This document shows positions 13,100 to 24,545 of a stretch of DNA of 64,000 bases, piece by piece. The DNA is from Azolla caroliniana (Eukaryota; Polypodiophyta): the NCBI GenBank assembly GCA_043228905.1, contig JBHGNT010000003.1, positions 20,336,001 through 20,400,000 on the forward strand. Reading direction: 5' to 3'. The notes below the pieces were generated by a model. The model did not search any database. It had not been told where the DNA came from and was given only the letters and a program-made list of their open reading frames with translations. Position 1 is the stretch's first letter, and each line of letters starts with the position of its first letter. Made by a program: the position numbers and the translations under genes.

Positions 13100-13350
13100 A
13101 GTGATGCTGCAGGGTTGTAGGAGAACGCTCGGCTCAAACCTGAACTGACCCGTTAAACCGTTTTGAAATAGTTTGGGATCATCAAGCAGAACCGAACCGT
13201 TTTGGCGGTAAACCGGTCACCAAACCGGTTAAGGCTTAATCGGTTTGTCCAAACTGATTTCGGAGCCAGTTCGGTTCAAGTTCGAAAACTTGCAAACCGG
13301 TTTGGTTTGGACAAGAACAAACCGGTTAAGCCGAAACCGAACCTATACCG
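13100..13350. repeat. AACCGGTT-rich palindromic repeat block
   Basis: At least ten occurrences of AACCGGTT, AACCGTTTT, AACCGAACC or close relatives are packed into 250 bp, ending about 40 bp before the PPR-SMR start codon. The 8-mer AACCGGTT is its own reverse complement. Blocks like this are seen as dispersed repeats in plant genomes. Here it would form part of the promoter or leader of the downstream gene. Confidence 0.6.
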
Positions 13351-13386
13351 ATTCCTAACTCTGTGTGTGTGTGTGTTTCTCTGTAA

Positions 13387-16300
13387 ATGGTGATGGTGAT
13401 GATGGCCGTGGTGGCGGCGACAAGCTCTGTGCCATCCCTCCACCACCAACTACTTCTGCACAGCTATGGCTTCTCCGGAAACCCTGCTTCACACCATCGA
13501 TGCTCTCCTTCCCTGCTCAGCATTTCTTCCCAATATCACTCTGCGAGAACTGACGCCGCCATCACCACCACCAGCAGCAGCTCCAGCAGCTCCAGCACCA
13601 CGGATCGTCTTCTTCTTCCCCCGAAGATCAAACGTTTCTCTCACTTATCTCCTCTTCTTCATCAGCTTATTTCAGTGAGTTCATTGTCATCATCATCTTC
13701 TTCTTCGTCAGATGAAGTCTATGTTTCTTCCATCTTGCAGCCGTTTCTTCACAGCTTGAGTGGTGAGGATTGGAACATTTTGGTGTCAGAAGTTGGACTG
13801 AAGAATTGGAGAAACTGCCTCGAAATTTTCCACATCTTTGTGGAAGAAGAGAGGAGGAAGAAGAAGAATCACAACAAAGAAGCAACCGATAAGGAAGGAA
13901 ATGCGTCTATAATCTTGAAGATTTATACGTCTCTGATCAGAATTTTGTCCAAGAATGGAAGAAATGAGGAGATCAAGGCTATCTTGGAGACGATGAAGGA
14001 AGAAGAGATCACCATGGATGCTGCTTTTTATAATGCTTTGTTTAGGTCCTACTCCGAGAGAGGTCAAATGGCTGAAATATCACAGGGTTTTCTTCAGATG
14101 GAAGCATCAGGCATCAAACCTGATCGACATACCTATGAGATAGTATGCTGTATCACTCTTTTTTTGTCTGTATTTTTCACTATGGTTTTTTTAGCATCTT
14201 TTAAAGTTTTGTTTTCAGTGCTACAATATGGTGTAGTTGTTTTTCTTCCCAGTGAAAACCAGAGACTTATATTTCCCTTGAAAAAGTCTTGGATTGTGTA
14301 TTACAAAAATATAGAGTTGTTTTCGAGGGAAAACTGGAATTTTGTGATTTTGCCCTAGGAAGATTTTGGATCATTTTATTAGAATATATAGACTACTGAT
14401 ATTGTGTAAACCATCTCATGGTTGTAACACTCTGTTGCTATTTTTTCTTGATAAAAACTAGAGATGTCTATTTTCTTATAAAGATTTCAAATTATATGGA
14501 AAAATACAAGGATATACAAACCATCTTAGTCTGTTAGGTGTTGCTCATTTTTTCTTAGTGAAATACATAGACTTATATATTTGTAGAAAGATTTCAAGCT
14601 ATATGAGGAAAATGGTTATGGAGGACACAGATCACAAGATTACATTCCCTTTTGAAAATAATTGCTAACAAACAAACAACACAGCAAGTAGGAAATGAAA
14701 ACATATCTCCAAAAACTCTTTTGAATCTCATAAGAAGGCTAAAACAAGTTTGAAATTCATGATGACAAAGGAACAAAGAATCCAATCATTATTCCAATCA
14801 CATGAGAAAAAGCTTATATGAAGTCCATCTTCCTTGCAAACATTTGTTCGTAAGGCCTGATATAGATACTTAAGGTGAGCCTATTTCATCATCGTCATTG
14901 ATGCATTTTCCTTACCCACTAATGACAAAGACAAGGAAGAAATAGATGAATGATTGAAAAGTTCTGCAATTAGATGAAGTGACTTCTTAAGGCTCATCGT
15001 CTCATTGATCTAGGTGATGGACAAGTTCAGCAATTAGATGAAGTGACTTCTTATGGCTCATTCTCTCATTGATCTAAGATACCCTGCTATCAAATCTCAA
15101 TTATTAAACCATGAAGCGTAAGCATACCAATAAATAATAAAGTTAATTATTTCTTAATGAATAATAAAGCTAATATTATAGCATACGAAACTTTGGTCAG
15201 TTAAAGAATTAACTCCCCTAATATAAGACAAAGGTGTGGATTTTGTGAAGGTTGGCTGGACAAGCTGAACAAATGGTTCCATCCGTCACGTAGTGATAGA
15301 AGAGATACCTTAACTCTATCGCACTACAGAGTGCATGAGATTGATGTGATGCGAGGAGGTCTAGAGCTGCCCTATCACGCTGTGGAATGCACGAGATAGA
15401 TGTGTATCCATATATGAAGGCCTGAGGAAAAATCCATCCTACAATGTGTTTAAAATGATTGCTTTATAGTGGGTCATTTTCGTACCAAGAGGTGTTGTGG
15501 GGCTGATACATTTTTTCCTTATCTAAATTTTAATGATATCAGTTCGGATAACTCTATTCTTTTCCACTTTGGACATGTTCAGGTTTAGAGAATCCATGCT
15601 ATATTAGAATGGGAGTAGTGTGTTTATTTATGCCATGCAATTGGAACCATTTTTGCATTTCAGCATAGCAACAATGATTGCCTCCACTTTCAGCAAGCTG
15701 TTTTGATGACATAAGTGTGAGTCTTGAATACCGTTGCTTAGGGAGCCCCCAAATCTGTTGGTTACCAGTCACTGATCAGAATAATGTTTCATTCATTGTT
15801 GGGATTGCTACTATCATGGGGCATCAACGCTTTGCTTCTTATCATGCAGGCAACCATCGAGACTAAAGTTCTCTCCAAATCTGTCCAGTTATGTGCCCTA
15901 TGAAGGCTTGGTTCTCAAATTAGAGAGGAAGATCATGTACAAATATAGTTATTAGACTTCTTCAACAGGTCATGTCAAAATATCTTAGAGCGAGCACAGC
16001 CAGCAACTTGTTAAGGAATATTTCTTGAAAAGTCAATTCATCTGGCGCATTCCAGATGCTGAAGATAAGTTATGTGTCATGAAGACATGTTACAATGTTG
16101 TGAAAAGAAAACATACAGAAGCTTGGAGAATGTACAATTGAGTGATTAAAATGTATTCTGTGCAGTCAAAGATATCTTACACCTGTAGCTTCCGAAGTTT
16201 TTTGAAAAGCTACAGGAAAAAGATGGCTTCAGCAACTTAAAATTGTCAAAAACAAAGAAGATCTTTGGACGGTAACACATAAATAAGAGGACAATGGTCT

Positions 16301-19300
16301 ACAACAGCAAGAAATAGTTCATAGAGTGCACTGGTGGCATAGTCGCTACATAGGACAAAGACATTAAAATTGCAGTGAAAAAAGGATCAAGCTATTGCAT
16401 GGCTTTGAAGAACACTGAATCACAGCATTATGCTATTCTAATGGTCCTTGACTTGATAAATAAGTTGTTGAGAGGAAAGTGTGAGAAAAGCTGTTAATAG
16501 CAGCAGCGGAAGAGTTAGAACAAAATAGACACAGCCAAGCTATGAGAAGGCTGTTAGACAGCAGTAGAAAAATGGTTACAAAGAGTAGAGACACAACCAA
16601 ATAATAGAGCTTGTTTTTAAGTAGCAACCAAAGTAAAAAAAGGTTTACAAAAGAGGCTGGTATAGCCTATTTATACAAAATTGGGGAAAGTGGGTGAAAT
16701 GGTTGTTTGGTAGTAAAGTGGCTCTTGTACTACCAAACAGGTACAAAAAACTAGGAATAAAAGAGAATATCTTGGAAAAAGTAGAAGAGAAAAAAAGGCA
16801 TTTAAAGCATTACAAATTCTAGAGAGAGAAGGCATTAAAAGAGTTGCAGATTCTAGAGAGGGAAGAATCTGGGAAGGGAGAGAATATAGTACAAAGATAA
16901 TAAAGATGAAAGAGAGTGCAGGGCTGGAGTTGCCACCCTCCAACAGAAAGAAGAGGATTGAAATATGACTCAAAACTGATTCATTTCCTGGGCAGAAATC
17001 AATGATTGGGCCTGAGATGTCTACCCATGCATCATATAATAAAATATTAGACTCTTTAATAGATAGATATGCTGCAAGGTTTCTTCATTAATGATGTTAT
17101 TAGTTCCAAGAGGTTGATAGAATTGTTGTTCTTATCTATGTAGAAGACATATTGATAAGGATTGGACCTCTAGCTGTAACCAATAAGTCAAATACTGTTC
17201 TTCTAACAGAGTTGGTCAGTAGGGATCAAAATTTCAATCTAATTCAAAGTCTGCCTTCGAAAAAACAAAATTGTATGATGCAGGTGTTTACTACAAAACT
17301 GCCTGCTTATATTATGTATAATATAAAACTAGAGTATTACAAAAGGATGCTTCTATTATGAACTGAAAGTGACAATTGTAGAACAGAACATGTCATCAAA
17401 TAACTTATTTGAACGTGTGTTTCTTTATCTGTTGGAATTTGTGCTCAAAGCTTTGTAGTTTTGACAGCTCATTTCAGCCTGCTTGCACGAAAAGTCTGTT
17501 GATATAGAGAAATCAGTCAAAATATTGGAGGACATGATCAGGAACGGTTTATCTGTTGGGGCAAACACTTTCAGAGACTTGATCAGTGGCTATTGGAAAT
17601 TACAAAATCTTGAAGGAGCAGAAAATATTTTTGGGTTAATGCAAGCTGCAGGTCATCAACCAGAATTGAAGGTATGGTATCTTACACCTTTCAACACGAG
17701 CCTAATGTGATAATTGTTAAGTGCCAATTTTTTTCTCGGGTTACTGATGTTACATAGTTTATTACAGAAATTCAAACCAAACTGTATGCATAGAATTGAC
17801 TATGAATTTCACAGAAATCTTGCATGGCAGGACACGATCATTTCACTTATGGATGCGACAGACCTCTTTGATTAAACTTCATTACTAATGCTAGGTTTGG
17901 CTGATTGTGACATTAGCAAAAATATATAATTCTTACTGAATCTGAGGCTTCATATGATTTTGCTCTTCTTGTATATCCACTTAGCAGTTGTTTGCATAGT
18001 TTAGTCGCAGGAGTCAAGATGAATAGAGATCCAGGGTTTTCCAATCAAACACTGGTACACCTATCAGCCAGCCACCATGGTCTAGAATATTCAAGTGCTA
18101 AGAATATTAACACAATAAACTTGGCCAATGGTACAGGGAAAACCATAGAACAATGTGAATTTCTGATCAGAAGTTGTCCAAGTCAAATTCTGTTGGACTT
18201 AATAGCAGAAATATCAAGATATCTTAGCCTCACATTAACAGAAGATTCTCAAAATGTAAGACCATACATTATTAAATTTCCAAGATTTATAAGACCATGT
18301 TGGGGGGAGGGGACCTACACTTACCCAGTTCTGGAAGGTTAAGGGACTGGGTGGTCGATACAAGCCAGCGTCTGAAGCTCTGGTTAACTGGCGTCAATAA
18401 TTGAGTCGATGACCTAGTGGTGCATGAGTTGGTGATGGAAGCCCCACTAAACTGGTGTATGATCAAAAATATCTTTGCTTTCGTCTGGTCAGGTTACAAT
18501 AACATTCATGGCATTCAATACTTGAATGGAAACAGCTTGTATATTGGAGTAACCTAGCTACTTAGTACACAAACTGGATTCACATCTCAATGACATGATA
18601 AAAATCCTCTTTTGTCTTGTTGACATTATCTTGGGAAAAAGTTAAATAAGGTAGGTTGAAAGAAAAAAAGAAAGAAAGAAAGAAATATATTAACATCTTT
18701 TAAGAGGCCAAATTCGCATGTAAGAGCAAACAAGAATTACATCTTAAGCACAACCCTGTAAAACAATAGAGAAAAGTAAAACAACGCTTGATCTCTCAGT
18801 TAGCCATATGAAAATACCTGTCCCCAACAACCTGTTGGGGCTTGATCCTCAAACACCAGAGTGAAGTTGTGGCTTTCAAAACATCAAATAAGGAAGGTGC
18901 ACTATGACAAGAATTTCAGTCACAATGTTTATAATCAATAATAAAATAAAATCCAGCTCTATGATGATGTTTTTCACAGAAGGCAATAATCACCATGGTT
19001 TTTTATGACAAGGAACATAGACACTATAAATCATATGATCACAATGGCTTGTCACGTGCATGACAAGAAACATAACATTAAATCAATATTACTTAAACCA
19101 CATATTTTTGGATAACAAGGTTTTGAAGGCTCGAATAGAAGTGAGGCTTTTAATATGATCTCTCCTTTACATATATATATATATATATATATATATCAAA
19201 GTTTGAAAACAAGGCAACCACCACCATGCTATAATGAAGCTTCCAAGAATGTCTCATGCAAGTTGCAGCACAATTCCTGATCAGTTTCCCTATCTTCCCC

Positions 19301-22158
19301 CTGAATCTAAAAGACAAAATAGATTATGGTGTAGAAGCTTAGTATTTTCTTTATTCTTAATTCTCATGACTCTTGCAGGTTGTAATTAAGTTGATGCAGC
19401 TCAATGGGCATAAAGGAAATCATAAACGGACTTCAGAACTTTTTAAATTGCTGAAAGAATCAGGTGTCAAGAAACTTGATGCAGCCTACATATATCTCCT
19501 TCATGCATATTGCAAAGCAGGTCTTCTAAAGCAGTCTCGCGAATCATTCAATAAGTATCAAACTGTATGAAACAATCTTCTATAATTCTACACACTTCTT
19601 TTATTTTGCACATGATTCAGTTGTCCAATAGAATGTGAATTATATTCATGACACCTTAATCGAACATGCTTTGACTGAACCACAACAGGTACCCTGCAAT
19701 GTCCTGGGCATAACTATGAGGACACCCAAAATACTCTTTGTCCAATTTGAGAAAAGAACCATTATTAACATCGGCAAATTGACTAGACAGAGAATCACTG
19801 AAAAGTATTTGATGTCAGACATGGCCGCTATGTTATTTTTTTAAATTGAGCTCTTTGGTGATAAGAAGTGTCTGCCAGGGTTAGAATTAGCTAACGAGAC
19901 AAGTGCTATGCAATGTTTTCCCTGTCCAATATGTTCCAGAAAAAAATTCTCTTTGCACATACTTTGAGTTTTTCTCCATAGCTCTTGAATCTCTTTAATC
20001 AGATTTGGTGGGGTCAATGTTTCTACATTTAAATAGTTTTGTTTACTAAATGATATTGAGATCCAAAAATCTCCATATTGTGAGTCACTCTTTTCATGTA
20101 ATTTTGAATTGAAGTCACGTGGCTCGTAGTTGGCATGAAGGAGCTTGTAGTTAAGAGATATGTTGATGAAAGCATTTCCTCAGCCTCCGAAAAGGCACAA
20201 TTGTAGATTAAGCAGTTGTCTCCTAGTTTGTTAGTGGGCCAAACTCTTCAGTTTTCTTGGTATAAGTTTGTTAGCCTATTGTGCTTGGTCAACCACCGGT
20301 ATATGAGGAACCTACACATATTTTTCAGGTGTCCTTCACAGGTAACTGGAGGAGATTCTGCTTTCCACGGCATGTCTAGTTTATTAGACCCAACTATACA
20401 TTTTGGAATCCCAATGTTTTGTGCTCATGAGGGGCGGAGGGCTCAAGAGTTTTTTCCAAAACATCGGTATAGTTTTGGAGACGTGAGACTGGAAGTCCTC
20501 CGATGAATTGCGCTAGCAAATAGGAAGGCTGGAAAATGATACATTATGATTTTTGTATTGTTTGTGATGAGTATAATCCCCAAGAATATTACACAATCGA
20601 CATATATGACCAAAGGAGTGAAAACAATACAGATATGGTTGTTACTCTATTCATGATCTAGATGCTTGATAAAGTTAAAAGACTTCCATCCTGCATATTT
20701 TTCAAAAGGCCACTCTTTCTTTGTGTATATCTGAAAACGTGAACCAGAAACATTACACATATGGGTGGCTGCTACATGTCATCATATAGTAGTCTGCTAC
20801 ACGTCATCATATAGTAGTCCACCTAGATTCTACACATCAATCATGATGCCATCTCTGCTGAAAATATCGTTTGAATTTAAGCGGTAAAATAACTTAACAA
20901 TTGTCTTCTTCAGGTAACAGGAAAAAAACCGTCGTTGGTAGCCTTCAACATGATAATTGATGCTTGTGGAAAACAAGGCTTACATGAAGAAGCTCTTCAG
21001 TATTATCTCCATCTATGTAATTGTGGCCTTCGTCCTAATGTGGTAAGTTACTGCTCCATCATTTCAACCATGGTAAAGGCAGGAAAATTCAAGAAAGCAG
21101 AAGAACTCTATAACAAGATGTTGGGAAAGTGTATAGAACCAAACCTCTATGTGTATGCAACTATGATTCATTGCTATACCAAATGCAAATCAATCGCACG
21201 TGGGCATGAGGTATCATTGCTTGTTTAAAATAAAATAATGCATGTATGCATTTTCGAATCCACATTATTCTGATAAATTTATTTCTCACTGCAATTACAG
21301 CTTTATCTCTTGATGAAAAAGTCTCAAATCCATATGACTGACACTGCTTATGGATCAATATTGGCTCTTTACATTGGATGTGAATGGTATGGACATGCAG
21401 CTGATGTTCTAAGAGAGCTAGAGACTCAAGGATTTAATCTAGATATTGCTTCCCATGGTCTCCTTATTCGCACTTTTGCGAAGGTAGACGATAAAATGAA
21501 ACCTCTTCTACAAGCTGTTGAGGCCAGCAAATTTGCTGTCTGTAAAGTGCTTGCAAAACTTTCTCTTGGGGAAAGCCCTAATCATTCCCATCTAAGTCCC
21601 ATACTATATGAAAAGGTCATTGGTTTCCTTGATGGGCGGAAAGATGAGGATGAAGCAAGAACTACTCTCATCCAACTCTACAATGCATTTTTAGACTACT
21701 TTTGGCAAAGAGGTCTTACAGGTACTTCCAAGATGCTGCTCGAGAAGGCAAGAAAAGTTTATGCATTAAACACTCGGCCTCGGAAACATTCCAAAGAATG
21801 GACCCTTGATGTGAGAGGCTTATCTGTGGGGGGTGCTATAGTGGCAGTAATTGACTGGTTGGTCAATGCAGAGGATAATGTAGCTGTGTCTATCAATAGT
21901 TCAGATCTAAGAGACTTGAATATGGTACTCATAACAGGAGGCACTGAGGAACCTCAATTTAGTACAAGTTTGAAGGCAACTGAGGAACCTCAATTTAGTA
22001 CAAGTTTGAAGGCAACTTTGCTAGGTTTTCTGAAGAAACATGAATCTCCTTTCATTGAGTCTTCAGAGAATCCTAAGAAGATTCAAGCTGCTGCTGCAGA
22101 TGTGGTGAAATGGGTTTCAAAAGGCACGTTTAAGGAAAAACTGGGCTTCATTGTCTAG
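13387..22158 (+). CDS. PPR-SMR protein, organelle-type, five exons
   Basis: Pentatricopeptide-repeat proteins bind organellar RNA. The small PPR-SMR subgroup (GUN1, SOT1, SVR7, pTAC2 are known members) acts in plastid or mitochondrial gene expression. Exons 13387-14142, 17468-17671, 19379-19564, 20914-21210 and 21301-22158 join with all-phase-0 GT-AG junctions into 766 aa. The acceptor at 17467 rather than 17477 is chosen because it keeps frame and restores a PPR helix (LISACLHEKS). The first ~90 residues are Ser/His-rich with few acids, as in transit peptides. PPR motifs run from about 180 to 520. A C-terminal SMR domain covers about 646-755 (WTLDVRGLSVGGAIVAVIDWL, VLITGG, then an SPF..SSENPKKI tail). 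The usual LDxH motif reads LDVR and TGxG reads TGGT, so nuclease activity is doubtful. An exact 36-bp duplication lies in the domain. Introns are long and repeat-bearing, but the frame is intact. Confidence 0.88.
14959..15078. repeat. Tandem duplication in PPR-SMR intron 1
   Basis: Two adjacent copies of a ~60-bp segment share 'gcaattagatgaagtgactt' and the text 'ggctcat..tctcattgatcta'. The copies differ at a few positions, so the duplication is not very recent. Confidence 0.85.
17100..17360 (+). mobile_element. Ty1/copia reverse-transcriptase-like remnant
   Basis: The plus strand reads VVLIYVEDILI at about 17128-17160, close to the Ty1/copia reverse-transcriptase active-site motif (YVDD context), with Asp replaced by Glu at the first catalytic position. 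Downstream similarity is poor and there are no LTRs nearby. It is an inactive scrap inside an intron. Confidence 0.4.
19171..19197. repeat. (TA)n microsatellite in PPR-SMR intron 2
   Basis: About 13 alternating TA units inside the intron between the exons ending at 17671 and starting at 19379. Confidence 0.9.
20766..20820. repeat. Short tandem duplication in PPR-SMR intron 3
   Basis: Two neighbouring copies of 'gctaca.gtcatcatatag' followed by 'tagtc' differ by one base. It lies about 100 bp before exon 4 and has no coding effect. Confidence 0.8.
21943..22014 (+). repeat. Exact 36-bp in-frame duplication in the SMR domain
   Basis: Bases 21943-21978 and 21979-22014 are identical, adding a second copy of the 12 residues TEEPQFSTSLKA. 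The frame is preserved. Perfect identity implies recent origin. It sits directly after the VLITGG motif of the SMR domain. Confidence 0.97.
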
Positions 22159-24190
22159 TCACTAAACTTCATATGGCATGTTTTTTCCATTTTAGCCTTG
22201 AGCTTCTGAGGCAGAAGGGATCTTCAGTCTGCATAAGGATAGAAGTACTCCTGTTCTGACTTCTATTGCGGCATGAGTTCCCAGATCATAAGGCTGGTTC
22301 AATTGCAAGCATACAGGAATGGAGGCAAAGGAACCTTTTTGTATGAATTTGGAGTGCTAGGTTGATATTCAACTTTAGATGGTATGCCAATACCTAATCA
22401 CTGTTGCTTCTACCATCCCTTTTGGTTTAAGCTTTGTTTACCTACTGGCATTGATCTCTAACAATCTGTAGTGTGATCTCTTATTTTTCATGCGTTTGAG
22501 AATAGAGTTCATTGATCTCCAACAATCATCATCGTGGCTTGGTTTCCTGCTGTGTTACTTCAGATACAAGGCAACTGGAGCTTCAATATGCGTAATCATA
22601 GGACTAATAATGTTCACTTCTATGGACTTCAGAGTTTCCATATTGAAGGTTGGTTCAAATGTGAAGCAGCTAGGAATGGAGAATAAACGCTTTTTATTAC
22701 ATGAATAAGCACAATGTTAAGTTCATTCAGAACATGATGTAAAATGAAGCAATCAAGCCGTATATCCTTTTACCATTCAAGCACACAAGATCTCATTGCA
22801 CCATGAATGTTTAGAATGGTCTTCCAAAACATATAAAATATGTTGGTCCTTGTTGTTTTGATTGTACACTGATAATATGCCTTAAAGTTTTGCCTTTTCT
22901 AGGTTTGATATTTCTATTTTTGGTCAATGGTCTAATCCCTTTCTCTAATACAAGGTACTTTATTATAAACTCTAGCCCAATGACATATTACCAAAGGATG
23001 GTGGACATTTTGATGAGAGCCTTATAGAAGACCTTTTAAACATTATGCATAGGAATTCAGTTAAAAATGATCTAGAAATCAAAGGGAAATGTGGTTCCTC
23101 AATTTAGAGGTGGATATAGGGAATGGGTTCACTTGAGTCACAGAGATATATAGGGAAAATTTCCCGATATGTCTCTAAATGGTTTTAAAACCCCAATCCG
23201 TGTACGTAAATCTCATCAACGGCATTGCTTTATTAGATGACTCTACATGATATAGGGATTTAATGCATAGAGATTCATTTCCATGCATCAATTATCAAAT
23301 CATTTGACCTACCCAAAGAAGTTTTCTTCTCCACCCAATGTCCTTTGAAACATTTTGTATTTAGTATGAAATGAGGTGAAACGCCCCAATAAAGGGCCAC
23401 AAATCTATAGTGATTACCAAACATGGTTAAACACCCCTACAACATGATGTCCTATCACACCAAGTTGCCATCTCCCTCAACATTAACGAAAAACGATTCA
23501 AATGTCTACAACAATCTTGTATCACTAGATGAGCTCACCCCAAGCACTTTAAACATTGAGCAAAAAACTCAAGATGCATTAATTGTACATAGGGGTAAAC
23601 AAGCGATCCTTTGAGAGTGCCAAAAGTTCATTCAAGAGTTTTCACTCATACAAACCTTTGACCACCAATCAAGTATTGTTGCCATGTTAGATCTACTTTC
23701 TATTCTTTTCATCCCCATGTTTTTGTGCTCGTACTTATCTTACGATAGTGTGGAACAACAATTTGCACATTTCTTTTGGGACTTTGCAAGGCCATATTTC
23801 TTGTATTTGAAGATCGTTTTTGTTGGCTCATATAGGCTCAATGGATGATGTCTCATTTTCCATGAGATAAACAAAGCGTGTCTAGCTCTCCAAGTTGCCA
23901 AGACGACAATTTACAAGTCATATTTTCTCAAGTCTCATGGATGAGTTTGGCCTCAAAAGAGATATTAATAGATATCATGGATATACAATCTCTAAGTTGG
24001 ACGAGTTTGGCGTCATAAGAGACACCAATAGATGTTGTACAATCTCTTCCCCAGACACATGACTCTATCTATGTCTATCATGCATGTACATATGTCTATA
24101 CATACATACATCCATTCAATCAATCTCAATGAATTCCATGTGAGAAAGCACAAATGAACAACACATAACATGCTGTTGTATCCCTAGTAG
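22159..24190. other. Intergenic DNA between the PPR-SMR and NERD-like genes
   Basis: The first few hundred bases are presumably 3' UTR of the PPR-SMR gene. Beyond that I see AT-rich DNA with weak retroelement-like text but nothing I can assign. Open frames at 22490-22708 and 23423-23614 lack recognisable domains. Confidence 0.5.
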
Positions 24191-24545
24191 TATTGGTAAC
24201 AAATCTATCAGAGACTGAAGAATGCAAAGCAAAGTTCGTTTCTCTCTCTCTCTCTGTCGCTTCCCAAAACCCTGATCGGATCGAACGAAATCGTGGCGTT
24301 CAAACAGAACCCGTTCCTCGCAAAACAGAGCTCTCGTCACAATACCTACAACTTCCATGGAAAACCCTAATTATCCTGACACAAAACGTCGTTCCGAAAA
24401 ACCCTAACCCTAACCCCTCTGCCAGCATAGCAAATATATGAAAACCCCTAAAACAGCCACAAAACCTGGCTGAGAAAACCCTAACCCTACTCATTACAAC
24501 CCATCTCTCAGAAAACGGAGGCCACCAGCACTAGCTACGAAATAC
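24190..24545 (+). promoter_or_regulatory. Leader/promoter of the NERD-like gene with clustered telo-boxes
   Basis: A CT run at about 24240-24256 is followed by repeated telo-box motifs (AAACCCTAA or AAAACCCTAACCCTA): near 24360, 24397-24415, 24474-24487, and again at the start codon near 24550. Telo-boxes are known plant promoter elements bound by telomere-repeat-binding (TRB) proteins and are common in genes active in dividing cells. An upstream ATG at 24357 opens only a very short frame. Confidence 0.65.

Larger units (their letters stand above)
11242..13386. other. Intergenic DNA between the MEI2-like and PPR-SMR genes
   Basis: The first few hundred bases should be the 3' UTR of the MEI2-like gene. 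Beyond it I see only AT-rich DNA, a tRNA-like (SINE-like) segment near 11533-11625 and an AACCGGTT-rich block at 13100-13350 next to the PPR-SMR start. The open frames at 11415-11880 and 12047-12307 have no recognisable domain. Confidence 0.55.
14143..17467 (+). other. First intron of the PPR-SMR gene
   Basis: This 3.3 kb GT-AG intron holds a ~60-bp tandem duplication (about 14959-15078), scattered retroelement-like text and a short copia reverse-transcriptase-like remnant near 17100-17360. I see no host exon in it: the exons on either side join in phase with no missing PPR residues. Confidence 0.7.

Noticed and set aside
13202-13393. Open frame just before the PPR-SMR start
   Set aside because: It reads the AACCGGTT repeat block and is not joined in frame to the PPR exon.
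17478-17671. Acceptor at 17477 for PPR-SMR exon 2, suggesting a broken gene
   Set aside because: That acceptor breaks the phase, but the AG at 17466-17467 restores it and completes a PPR helix, so the gene is judged intact.
24357-24410. Upstream ATG in the NERD-like leader as the true start
   Set aside because: It meets a stop after about 16 codons; the ATG at 24546 opens the long frame. It could at most be a small upstream frame.
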